From NCBI GenBank assembly GCA_905250125.1, contig CAJNOL010000708.1:1-64000 (forward strand): a stretch of DNA of 64,000 bases, written 5' to 3'. The first letter of the stretch is position 1; every line of letters begins with the position of its first letter. The DNA comes from Rotaria sordida. Taxonomy: Eukaryota; Rotifera; Eurotatoria; Philodinida; Philodinidae. Of this stretch, positions 1 through 12,700 are shown piece after piece. Both the position numbers and the translations under genes were made by a program. The notes beneath the pieces are model-generated. The model was not told where the DNA came from. It saw nothing but the letters and a program-made list of their open reading frames with translations, and did not search any database.

Positions 1-1742
1 ATTCAATTGGCTAAGTTAGTTTCTTTTTTTTGCAGTACAAAAAAAAAATTACCATTACACATGATTTTAACAAAGTTTTAACACATATTTGATTATTCCT
101 ACAATCAAAATTACCAGCAAAATAATTGATATTCAAAATCGAATCCTGTATTTTCTGAAGTGTTATTCAACAAATTGTAATATGCTCGTAACAAATAAAT
201 AGTATTGTAGAATAAATGAAATATAAAAAAGACAATTTCAATTTAATATAATTTTTTATTGATGAACTTCTAAATAATTCCATTTCATCGATTGGACTTG
301 GCCGAGCAATAATGCAAATTTGATAATATTAGTAATAATTTCCATTTTGCATAGAACAATAAATAATAGATTAGTAACCGATAGCACACTATAGAATACT
401 AAAGTAGTGTAAAAACAAAATAATAAAACGTGATCATATATTATAAAAAATGTGTGATCTTGCACAAGAATAATTTATCTTATTGACAAGAGAAGGTCTC
501 TAACTAAGCCATGTCATTTTTGTTGATGTCATGCATACATGTAAAGGACCGTATTATAAGAAAAAGTCTAAAAGGATTAGAACTCATGTGACTTCTTTTA
601 ATAGATATGAATATTTTCATTCCCATATTACGAGAGAAATCATTTGGATTAAACTCGTCTAATTCATGAAAGAGAGCTGTCCTAACACGAAAAGTAGATA
701 TTTATTTCAATTGAAACTTTCAAGATATTCTAAGAAAAACTAGTGATTGACCTATAAAGATTGGATCTCTCAGTATCTTGCATATTTCTTAGCAGCCTTT
801 TCACATAATGGGACAAGTTTTTTTGAAACGGAATAACATACATTATTTGTTTAGATACAATGAAACGAATAGATTTAGAATTTACATCACTTTCAAAACT
901 CTATTCTTTTGTCAAGCTTTTTTCACTCGTCTTTGTCAGTCTTTCTTTTAATCATACCATATTTCAATCAATTATCAGATCAAAACTAGTTCGAATGAAA
1001 CCTTAGGAAGAATCGAAGCATTAACTATTATTGTTAATCAATAAAATAGACATTGGCACTACTCATTTGAAATTTTGTACACATGGTCATCTTTGCCATT
1101 CTCTTGCTTTCGATCATTCATAAACGAACATTTATGATCTTCCATATCTAGAAGAAGCATTCCTATAAGTTTGTTTTTCAGAAAACAACATTCTCTTCTA
1201 GGAAGTCAAAAGCACAAGAACACCAAATTAAGAGAAAGGTTGATAAAATCACTAGCAAAGACGAGTGGAAAGAGCTTGATGCAAAAAAACAGAATTTTGA
1301 AAATGATTTATTCTGAATCGATTCGTTTCATTGGATCTAAACATACAAGGTATGCTGTTAGAGTTGTATCTTAGTTTTCTTATGAGTTATTCGAGATTTA
1401 CTGATATGATTTCTCTCTTTATGAAAGAATGAATATTTTCATATTTATTGAAAGTCGTATCAGCTCAAATCCATTTAAATTTTTTTCTAGAAGAAGACCG
1501 TACTCATGTACATAAAATATCAACTGAAACAGCACGCATCACTTGAGGACCTTTCCTCGTGAAATCCCAATTTATAGTTGAGTGATATGTCAGAATGACT
1601 GCAAAGTTTTAATCATTCTCCACAATGCTTCCATATTAACAGAAATTTACTTTTTATCGGATGCAATACATTATATTTTACATTTATTTACAGTTGAAAA
1701 ACATAAAAAGAGAGAAACAATGATTTATTTAAAACAAAAATA
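1..1742. other. Left flank, no recognisable gene
   Basis: AT-rich DNA with many stops in all frames. The longest open stretch, on the plus strand at 1171-1374, has a lysine- and serine-rich translation without a recognisable domain or convincing splice context, so I do not call it. The right part should hold the 3' UTR of the minus-strand gene whose stop codon is at 1743-1745. Confidence 0.5.
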
Positions 1743-4700
1743 TTAAAATCCCATTAAATCCATTTCTGAATCGGATGATTTATCATCATTTCTTATTATA
1801 TTTTCAATTTCTTCAATAATTTCTTGTCCTAATTCATTTGTTGTACGTTGTTTTAATGCTTTCATTTTCATATAACTTTTATATGAACATGTATGACCAT
1901 AACGATTTAATAATGTTATGATTTGTTTTGGTGTACAATGAAAATCTTTTTTTGTAAATTCATCAGCTAATAAAAAATGTTTTTCTGATATTCGATTATC
2001 ATGTCGTGCACTAATTAAATCTGATGCTAAACTCATATTTCGTAGATTTTTATCAAATTTGTTTAATATTTTATTATTACCATTATTATTATTATTATTA
2101 GTGGTAGTAGTAGTATCAAATAAATCTTCATCAATCATACGATAAAAATCATATTGATGTGAAATTTTATGAAATTGTTTTTCACTTGTTGTTGTTAAAC
2201 CAATCATATTACGAATTAATAATGATGGTGATGAATTAAGTTGTTTTGGATCACGAATATATAAACGAATTTTACGAATACCATTCATAATAGCTTCGCA
2301 TGTTTGACGTTTATGATCAACAGGTACAGATGGAACAATAATAGATGATAAAATTGAAGCCTAAAAATTACAATAAATGTGAAATTTTTACGTTTTTTTT
2401 TTTTGATTTAAAAAAAATTACTTCTGTAGCTTTTTCTTTTTCTTGTTTAGCATTTTTAATAGCAAATCGAATATAATGATTAATATCATTAAGAGCAATA
2501 AATGTTCCTTCACGTTTATTTGGTGTTATAAATATAAATTGATTTGTATAAAATTTTTCTAAATGATTTCTTAATCGTTCCCGATAAATATTTTCACGTG
2601 TTGTATTAGTATTTATTTCTTGAATTAATTCTTTATATTTTATTAGTACATCACCCATTGATATTGGATTTCCTGATGATTTTAGTTCTTCTATAAGCCA
2701 ATGATATAATTTTTCTAAATCAGCTGGAATTTTTTGTAAATAAATATTATTAATATAAGTATGATCAGATATAAGTGGATTTGTTGGTTTTGCTAATGGT
2801 GGTGGTTTTAAATATCGACGACGAATTTTAGCTGCTGCTATATAAGTCTATTTATAATATGATTGAACAAAAAAAAGTCAATCATAATATATAAAATAAT
2901 ATTGAAATATACTTTTTGTTTTTTATTGAACATTAAATGAGATGATGATGGATGTGTTGGTATCCAATCTGATGATCCATCTTGTTCATTCATTTTTAGA
3001 GCATTATCATTATCGTCTTGACTTAAATGAATTATTGAATCATTTGTTGTCGATGCTGTGTGAAGCAAAAAAACAATAAATCGATTGATACTCATTTAGA
3101 TAACGCAAAAAACCATAAGCAATACTCGATTCGATGATCTCTTATTTTGATCTATTCTCATTTCAATTATGGTTAGAAATGTACGAGACAGATTTCATTT
3201 CCAATTCCGGTCTCAGTGATCGAGATTGAGACTACGAGGAAAGAGCTGTGTCAACCAAAACTAAAGATCATAGTTATATATTCTATGGTTTTAAGTGAAT
3301 TATCTTATAAATTATCAATCAGAACATAATTCAAGAGACATAACCTAAAATAGTGCTAGTCGTCGACTAAATAAAACTAAAAAAAAACGGGTATTGAAGA
3401 ATTCGTAAGATGTGATACAACTAAATTCTTGAATAGTTTTCTCTAGACTGCGACCAAAAAAAAAACTCGGTTCCGCACATCTCTAATCATAAATCATCAA
3501 ATTCAAAGAAGATGATAAGACTTCACTTATCATCTGCATGATTATTTATTTAAAGAATTTCTTCTCGAATGGTTACTGATTGAACAAAACTCATATAATA
3601 ATCCGACTTAAACTAAATGGCGTGCCTCTTTATATATATAATGTGCTTGTACATTATTAATGCTGATAATTTTTGTATTTTTCTTGTTATACAAGCTATT
3701 CTCTTATTATATTAAATACTATTATGAATCAATGTAATTGATAATATTAGGAATTCGAACTGAGAAATTATTGAATAGGACCGATTTGCAGGTAAACCAA
3801 AAAAAAACCTACTTTGTGCAATGGATGATCGAACAATGGGTAATTGATCTAGAGAAAAAACTCGTTAAGAAAATGATTATTTTAAAATTTTTAAAAAGAA
3901 TATTAACTTGTTGTTAGAGTATTATGGTCATTGATAATTTCCGATGTTCTATTTCGTTTTGTATAAAATTCAATTTCTTCTGTCGTAAGCTAAAATAAGA
4001 TTATGTGAATTAATAATTAAGATTAATATATTTTTTTTTTAAGGAAACTAACTCGTTGTATACATGGTCGAAAAAGACAAGATCGAGCACTAAGTTCAAT
4101 ATTTGGATTTGTTGTTGCAACAGATGTATAAAATGGTGTTGAAAATAATCGTTCTATTGACAAATTAGCAGTTTCATCACTTTTTAGTTTTGATGTACAA
4201 TCTTTTGGTTCTATTTCTAATGATGATTTATTAAGATTTGTACGACTTCGTGTTTCATGTGGAGAATATAATAATTGACGAGAAAATTGTTCTTGATATT
4301 GTAAAGATTTTCCATTTATAAATTTTTTTGATGCATGATATCGATAACTTGAATAAAGTCTTCGAAAACATGTTTCATGTATATATGCATCAAGTAATGA
4401 TTGACCATAAGGTTTTTTATATATATGTAAAAAACCTTCAGCTAATTTATTTGCCATAAAATTTGATACAATTTGTTTCATTTTATTATAAGATCTATAA
4501 CCATAACGATTACATATAGCACAAACACGTTGACGACGTTCAAATAAATGTTTATTAATATTTGATGGTAATGGCATACGTGAACGAAATTGAATTAATG
4601 ATGTCTAAATTTATTGAAAATAATATATTGAATAATAATTATTCATATTTTAATAAAAGAACATTTTTAGTGTTTACAATAGAAATGATTCTAATTTCTT

Positions 4701-6375
4701 TAAGCTATTATAAGTAGATATGAATAAGATGATCATGTCGTTTATTCCTTGTAAAAAATTTTGTTCTTAGAAAAGACTTAACTTCGTTATAATGGACATT
4801 CTTTGAAAGGTTCAAAGAGTATTCACTATAGAAAAGTGATACTGTTTCTATCGAATAAAAGAACAAATTAGACAAGTTAATTGATTATTCACTAAATCAT
4901 AATTCAATTATTACAACTATTATTTTCTTCAAAAGGATTGTTATTCAGATTATCTTGCAATATAATATTATTACTGTCTTCTTCTTCTCTAGAATGTTTT
5001 CGTTTTATTGTTTATCAGTGTTGTTCATGTGCTAGTATGTTTTTTTTTTGTCTCTCTTTTCAATTGTTTGATTGATGAAGAAAATAATTTACTTAATTTA
5101 ACATTGATAAAATATGACGTGTAAATTATAATTGATTTATTATACTATAATGTATTTCCAATGATAATTCTTATTTTTGACTTAAGATCATCACACGTTA
5201 CGCAAAGTGCGACATTGACAGAAACTCATGTCTAGCAATGATAGTTAATCTCTTTCAATAGAAAAAAATGAAATTGTAATTGAAGTTTGAAAAATATTAT
5301 GAGAACGACAAGTGGGAAAAGTTGTTTTCGTAGAACGTTACAAGATAATTCCGATCTTGGGAATTAAAAACGACTGATCTCATTCATGTCTAATTATAAA
5401 CTAAGATAATGAAGAGTTTAATTATAAAATGCATTAGAAATATTGAAGTAAACGATTGTTTTTAGAATGAATATGAGTTCATCAAAAAAGATATTTCATT
5501 GATATATTCTTGTTAATGATCTCTTGTTGTCGTTTTTCTTTTTTATTTTTAAAGTGTATTAGTGATTTTGATTTATATTATTTCTCACGAGATTTTGTGG
5601 AATGTAAGGAAGTTGATTCTTATGTAGTAGAAAAATAGATAACAAAGAAATTTTTATTTGATCATAGATATTGAAAGATTATCTGGCGAGATTCCATAAA
5701 AATAATCATATTATGATATTACAAAGATTGAGACTATCTTATTTAAAACTTTTAAAAGAAGATTTGTATGAAATCATTCTTCTTTTTTTTTTACCTTGAA
5801 TGATAATTATTAGTATGTTTATACATAAATTTACCCCAATAACTCTTTGCTATCATTGAACACTGATGATAGTTCGTTTTTTTTTTCTCTAATAACTTTT
5901 CAACATATGATTGTACGCTTAACTAAGTGTGATAAGCAGTGTCAATAATAGTGTATATGACATTTGTCAAGTCAAGGTCCTATTGTCATATTAAAGATAA
6001 CAAGATATTTTTCTTGTCTAATGTGATTTTCTGTCGAAAGTTAGAAGATGCAACAAATCCTCTTTTTGATTAACTATGATTTATAATGTTTCGAACCTGA
6101 TCTTGTTCTTCATCATTATCATCTTGTTTTTGTTCAATAGAGGTTAAAATATCATTTGAATCAATTGATAATACACCTCGAACTGTTTTATTATAACATT
6201 TTTGATGAACAAGTTGATTTAAAATAGATTGATTTAATTCTTGTCCATTATATCGACGTCGATAACCTTCAAGTAATCTTTTTTCACGTTCAATTGTACA
6301 TATACGTGTATAACTTGATCGATTTTTACGATCATAACGTTTACAAAGTATACAAAAACGTAATTTATTTGGCAT
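1743..6375 (-). CDS. Unrecognised multi-exon protein with two CxxC/HxxC zinc-finger-like units
   Basis: I do not recognise this family. The hand-built exons on the minus strand are 6375-6097, 4604-4053, 3989-3908, 3055-2913, 2847-2422 and 2360-1743. All junctions keep phase, giving about 699 aa. The first exon carries CILC followed about 45 residues later by HQKC. The second carries CAIC followed by HETC, with the same spacing and the shared pattern Y-(x)n-S-Y...EG(Y/F)...Q-S-(I/L)L. Each looks like a possible one-zinc module. The fifth exon has a helical region (PADLEKLYHWLIEELK...). The last has an Asn/Thr run and an acidic C-terminus (DDKSSDSEMDLMGF). The join of the first exon to 4604 crosses a 1.5 kb intron from a weak donor (GTTCGA), so 6375-6070 could instead be a separate short gene. 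The start is the first ATG before the Cys motif. Splice sites from 4604 downstream are good. Function is unknown; nucleic-acid binding is only a guess. Confidence 0.55.
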
Positions 6376-6739
6376 AAATAAAAAAATTTTTGATATATTT
6401 TTAAATGGCAAAGAGCATACGTCGAATAGTTGTTTCCTTTATAAGATTTATTAAAGCATACATGGAGAGGAGAATAAAACAACAGAAAAATATTAATTTA
6501 TTTATTGAATTATTATTAATTTTTATAAAATTTTATTGAAAAATATTCATTTTATATGGAGTTGATTAAGATTTAAATATTTCATATAGATGTCAACCAT
6601 TTTATTTAGATCAATAAAGAGATCGAAAGCTAAAATTTGATTGAATCACATGATAAGCCAATAAAAAAAAAACTAAAAATATTAGTTTCTATCTTTCTGG
6701 ATCTTATTATCATATTAGTTTCTCTTATGTGATAAGGAA
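6376..6739. promoter_or_regulatory. Divergent intergenic region between the CxxC/HxxC gene and slo
   Basis: This 364-bp AT-rich gap separates two divergent start codons (ATG at 6375 on the minus strand and ATG at 6740 on the plus strand), so any promoters and 5' UTRs of both genes should lie here. I see no specific motif. The role is inferred from geometry only. Confidence 0.4.
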
Positions 6740-9700
6740 ATGGGTAACTGTCCAACGACGCCAAGTGAATTTGCTGCTAGAAGTCTTGATCCATTATGCA
6801 ATGGTCAACGCATGTGGACTACATTTTTATTTTCATCATTATTTACGTTATTTGGTGGATGGATTATTATTCTTATATATGATTTTACAAAAGCATTATT
6901 AATAAAACAACGTCGATTAAAACTTATTTCAACAATTAAATATTATAGTCATACAGAAGAAGTAATTTTATATTAAAAAAAAATTCTATTTGTTGTTTTT
7001 ATTTGAATTGAATTTGAATTAGTTTACAACAAAACGAACAAGTTTATTATGGACACAAACGGATCGATTGAATAATGATTCAAATGAAGATTATTTTAGT
7101 TGGTTACAAGCAATTAAAGAATGGGAAAATAATTTAATATCCGGTCAGACAAAAATGGGAAAAACTTTGGTTTGTCAAAATTGTTATCTTTTTTTTTGAA
7201 ATTAAAAGTATTGCTTGGTTTTTTTTTATTGATTTCAATAGGTTGGTGTCATTTTTATTTGTAGTATTGCTTCATTAATACTTTATTTTGCCGATACGAA
7301 AAATACGTAAGTTATTATGATAATATATATATATATTTTGACATAAATAATAACAAATTAGATAAAATTACTAAAAAGTTAATTTCTCATGAGATTTGCA
7401 TATTTTATTGCAAAATGATTTCCCTTTATGTTTAAAGCAATTGATGCGCATTTTCTTTTTGTTTGAATTCTACTCGTTGTTTATTGAAATAGTTAGAAAT
7501 ATTCAATATGTTTACGGTGTCATGCTAACATGAGATCTTTCATCCTGAACTAATATATAGACATCTGCTAGGCGAAAAGTAATCAAGGAAGCCGTTGTTT
7601 TTTACCATAGAACGACGTAATTGATATGAGGTTGGAAACGATAGTTAGCGTTCTGCCTGTCGGAAACGACAGATTTTACTGTCATATATACTAAAGTAGC
7701 AAAAACGGCAAATCGCATTAATAATATCAAATTATTGAAAGAAATAGAAAATATCAATCTATTCATACTTAATGTTTTAATGAATTATTTGAAAGGAAAG
7801 ACCAAAAAAAAACTAAGCGATGATTTGTTGAAAGCAGTTGAAATATTAAGAAAAGAAAATCTTATGAATCATTTGATTTTCTATATAATTTATTACTAAA
7901 CAATTTTTGATGTAATTATGTGGAAAGAATTAGGACATCGATTCTTTTTTTGTTTTGTCTTGTTTAGAATCAGTATTATTTTGTTGTAATTCTATTTAAT
8001 CTATTAAATTAAATTAAGAAGAAGAAAAAAAGAATCCAAATTTTAATAAATATATATTCTTATTTAGATTCGTTGAATCATGTACTGAATTTAACAAATC
8101 TTTTACAATGCAAGCTGATCTTGGTCTTAACGTTCTTTTTCTCGTTTATTTTTTTCTTCGAGTTTGTTTTCTCTTTCTATTCAATTTCAAAAAGAAATTC
8201 TATGTAAATTTAGTTTACTGCTTCTCAACATAAACGACGATTTTGGTTTAGTTTATATTCCATTGTTGATATGTTTACTATTCCACCATCATTTGTCGCT
8301 TTATATCTTAATCGAAATTGGATAGGTAAAATTCATATGAAGTTTTTTTTTTTTTTTTTGTTTAATTTATTTGATAAATAAAATAGGCTTTCGATTTCTT
8401 CGAGCAATACGTATAATGAATACTCCAGATATTCTTCAATATATGGGTTTAATTGAACAACCACGTACTATACGTATTGTACAATTAGCTTCAAGATTTA
8501 TTGCTGTATGGGTTGCAGCTGCTGGTGTAGTTCATTTAGCTGAAAATTCAGGAGATTTTTTTTGTAATTTTGAAAATGCTCAAGAATTAGATATATTTAG
8601 TGCAATTTATTTTATGATTGTTACAATGACAACAGTAGAAATTAATATTAAGGTTTTTTTAATCTTTTATTCATCATAATAATTATTATTATAGGTTGGT
8701 TATGGAGATGTCTTTTGTAAAACATATATTGGAAAATTATTTATGCTTCTATTTTTGATTGGTGGTTTGGTAAAATATTTTTTGATCATATTTTTGAATA
8801 TTGTTTTTTTTTTAATTATTGTTTTGATAATAGGCATTTTTTGCAGCAATGATTCCAGAATTTTCAACTTTATTTGGATCACATGGAGAATATGCAGGTC
8901 GTTATAGAATTGTAAAAGGCAAACGGTAAGAAAAGAACTTTCTTCGAGGAATAAATATACAAAAACAAAACAAAACAAAGAAGCATAGTAATGAAGACAA
9001 TTAGAGTTCACAAATAATGGAACTACTTTAATTTTATATCAATATTTGAAAATCTTTACGTATCATTTAAATAGCGTACTAAATCAAAAGAAAAAATATT
9101 AAAAGGAAAATTTTGATAAGATAAAGAAGTTTTCTATATTGTCTTATTTGTACATTTACTCTTGAATTAGTTTAATATGAAAAGATATTTAGTTCATTAT
9201 CATTCAGTCCTAACGGTCACGATTTTCTTTTGAAAATATTACACAGAATTTCATTTGAAATATTGAATTAATCAGAAGATTGACTATTTAATAATGTATG
9301 TTCAGTTTTGAGTTAGTGTGTTAAAGTTGTTTCATCAATAATCCCAATGGATTTATATGACAATGTAGTTATAACAAGTCACAAGACTAACGTAAAAAGT
9401 TACTCAACTGATTAATCGTTTTCGAGTCGGAATTATATACATCATTTAGACTCAAATGAGTTTTAAATATCATGAAAAAAAAATTTCATGCCATTAATTT
9501 ATTGATGCACAGATACTGTAAATCTATGATAGTTTTTAAATGAATCCTGTAGTGTCTTCTCTGATATACTAGAAAAACTGATTTTCGAATTTTTACCTGA
9601 GACTTTATACAAAGACAGGTCTTAATGAGAGTAGTTTCAGGTCTTTTGATTTACTTTTATCCTGAAATAAGAACATCGAATCTACTCTTATAGATGAGCG

Positions 9701-12700
9701 ATGTGAATGGTATGCTATTACCATCGCTGCATTCTAAGATAAGAGCAATAAAAAGATCTGAAGTATTCACAAGAAACTATTCTCGTTAAGATCTATCTCT
9801 GCACAAAGTTTCAAGTCGAAACTCAAAAATCATTTTTTCTAGTGTTTTTGAGGCGGAATACGGCATTTATTTAAAAAACTAGTCGAAAAGCGCAATATCT
9901 TGATAGCAATACGTTACGAGCCTGAACTGTTTTCATAGTTCATTTGGTTCTACATAATGCACGTAGTCTCGATTCAAAAGTGATTTATCAGTTGGAAGAT
10001 TTTGCTTAACTCAAAGAGAGAGAGATCTTTTATTGAATAGTCATCATCGTTTTTAAGATGAGAAAGTCACTTATTCCATGAATAAGATCTACAATCTCTG
10101 GTTTATGTGTTACATATGTAGAATGTAAATCTAATTAATTATTGAAAACTAGAGAAATAATTTTTTTTTAAATTTCCATTTTCAGTCATGTAATCATTTG
10201 TGGACATATAACACCTCATTCAATGACATCATTTCTTCGTGATTTTTTACATAAAGATCGTGATCAAGCTGAAGAACTTGATATTGTTATAATAAACAAG
10301 TATATCATTATCTTTGTTAAATAAAAGCAAAGTTAAAATTTATCTTTCTTCTTCTTTTTTTTTCTTTTTAATTAAAGAAAAGTTCCAGGAATCGAGATGG
10401 AAGCCTTACTAAAGCGATATTATTCAAAGGTGAAATATTACATTGGTACTGTAATGAATATTGCTGATTTACATCGAATTCAAGTAAGTAAATATTTAAT
10501 TGATAAAGATATAAAAATCCAAGATTAATATTTTTGTTTTTTTGCTTTCAATAATAAGGTTGATAAAGCAACAGCATGTTTAATAATTGCTGATAAAGAA
10601 TGTCCAGATCCTGATGGTGATGATTCTGCAAATATAATGCGAGTAATTAGTTTAAAAAATTTTAATCAACGTATTCGAGTTTTATTACAACTTCTTCATT
10701 ATAAAAATAAAGTAAAATATATTTTTAAAAAAAACTGAATATATTCAATTTTTTCTAATAAATAATAATTATTTCTAGATGAATGTTGCATCAATACCAG
10801 GTTGGAGTTCAAAAGATGGTGATGAAATTATTTGTATTGCTGAATTAAAACTTGGCTTAATAGGAATGTCTTGTGTTGTACCAGGATTTTCTACGATGGT
10901 ATTAATCAAATTGAATTTATACATAGAATAATTATATTTTTATAGATGACAAATATTTTTCGAATGTCAGCTTACAAAAGTCGTGCAGCACAAGAATTGG
11001 TATGTAGAAAAACAAAAGTTAGATTTGATCAATAGTTCCGAAGATTGTAAACTCATTCTCGCAATCTTCTTTCCCTTCCCTTCTTGAAGAAACAATGCGT
11101 CGAATGCATGTAATAGAAGACTTGGTTTTTTTTTTGAGATATCAAAATGATAGTAAAACAAAAAAGTCTTATTCTGAGATATGAGCAGATTTTTGAGAAA
11201 TCGATTTTACTGAAAATTTTACCATAGATATAGTTTGTGATATGAAATTTTATTTCAAAATTCTTGGACTTATCTATCATAAAGTTAGAGAATTATTCGC
11301 TAATTCATTTAGAAGAATTTGATCAACACGAAAATTTTAAATTCGAACAAATTTAAAAGCACTATTTTAATATAATGCTTGCAATACACTTGAGTTGTAT
11401 TAAGTTAGCCTTATAGTAGAAAAAACATTTGAATACGACAATCGATAATGTTGTTCTAAGGTTTTTTTCGCGATACTTCTGAGGATTCAGTAGCCCTAAA
11501 AAAAAAGATCATTATACTAATCGTCTTTAAGTATAAGATTGTTGGATTAAGAATAATTATGATTGGCTAATGAATACTTTTCTTAATTACATATTCCTAA
11601 TTGAAATTTAAAAACTATATTTCTGCTTTTTTGTAAACCATTGAATGATATTCATATTTAAATATTATAATATTTTAAATTAATATTTTATGAGATAACA
11701 TTTTCTTCTCATAGCGATACATCTGTTGTAAACATGAAAATCTAACTAATGAGAGTGTAAGTCTCATATAAATATAATGTTGTGATATGCACGCTTTAAA
11801 TCAAAATAAAAAACTAAAATTTCTATCTTTTCGTATTTTTTCTTTTTCTCGTAGACACAATCTTGGCAATGGCGTGAATTATATCATCGAGGTGCAGCTA
11901 TGGAAATGTATCTTGAAGAATTACCACGTTCATTTTATGGAAAATCTTTTACTGAAGTAGCTTTGTATGTGCATTTGTAAATGATAAAATGTTTTGATAT
12001 TGAAAATTTTGTTTTCTTTTTTTTTTTTTTTGAAAGAATTTGTTTTAAACTTCGAGTAATGATATTAGCTGTTGAAATGAAACATACAGATGAAAATGGA
12101 AATACAAGAATGATTGTTGAAGTTGCACCAAGATCTGATTGTACTATTATTTGTGGTACTCGAGCATTTATGGTTTGTAGTTCAAGTGAAGATGCCAAAA
12201 GGTTATTTACAATTCAAATCATTTGTTTGTTTTGGTTCCTAAATTTATTTTTTCTTTGTTTTAGAGTGAAACATTATTGTGCCATTTGTTATCCAGATAT
12301 TGATCAATTAATAGAAACACAATTAAAACGAATGAAAAGATGTCGACATGGTAAAATATTTTCTATTAACAAAAAGAAAAAAATAATTTTTTTTTTTCTC
12401 TAATAATAATTGTTCAAGATACGATATCCGATGAAACATTAATAGCAAGTCCAGCACCAACTGAAAAAGAAAAAAGTAAAAGTACCATTCTGTATGTTGA
12501 ATTTTCTTGAGAAAAAAAATTTTTTATTTTTGAAAGAATGTTATATCATTGATTTGTTGTTAGACGTTTATTGGAAGGTGATGTTCGTCGACCATTACTT
12601 AACTCTCTATTCGAACAACCAGATTCAATATCATTAACACAAAGTGAACAGTGCGTATTATTATTGTATATCTGTGTTGCTTATGTATGTACGAAATATT

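Noticed and set aside
1171..1374. 67-codon plus-strand open frame
   Set aside because: Lys/Ser-rich, no domain, no splice context and no better than chance in AT-rich DNA.
8634..8700. Read-through of the slo exon past TMTT to give a filter with inserted residues (VEINIK)
   Set aside because: Using the donor GTAGAA at 8635 joins to GTTGGTTATGGAGAT at 8695 and restores the invariant TVGYGD without an insert.
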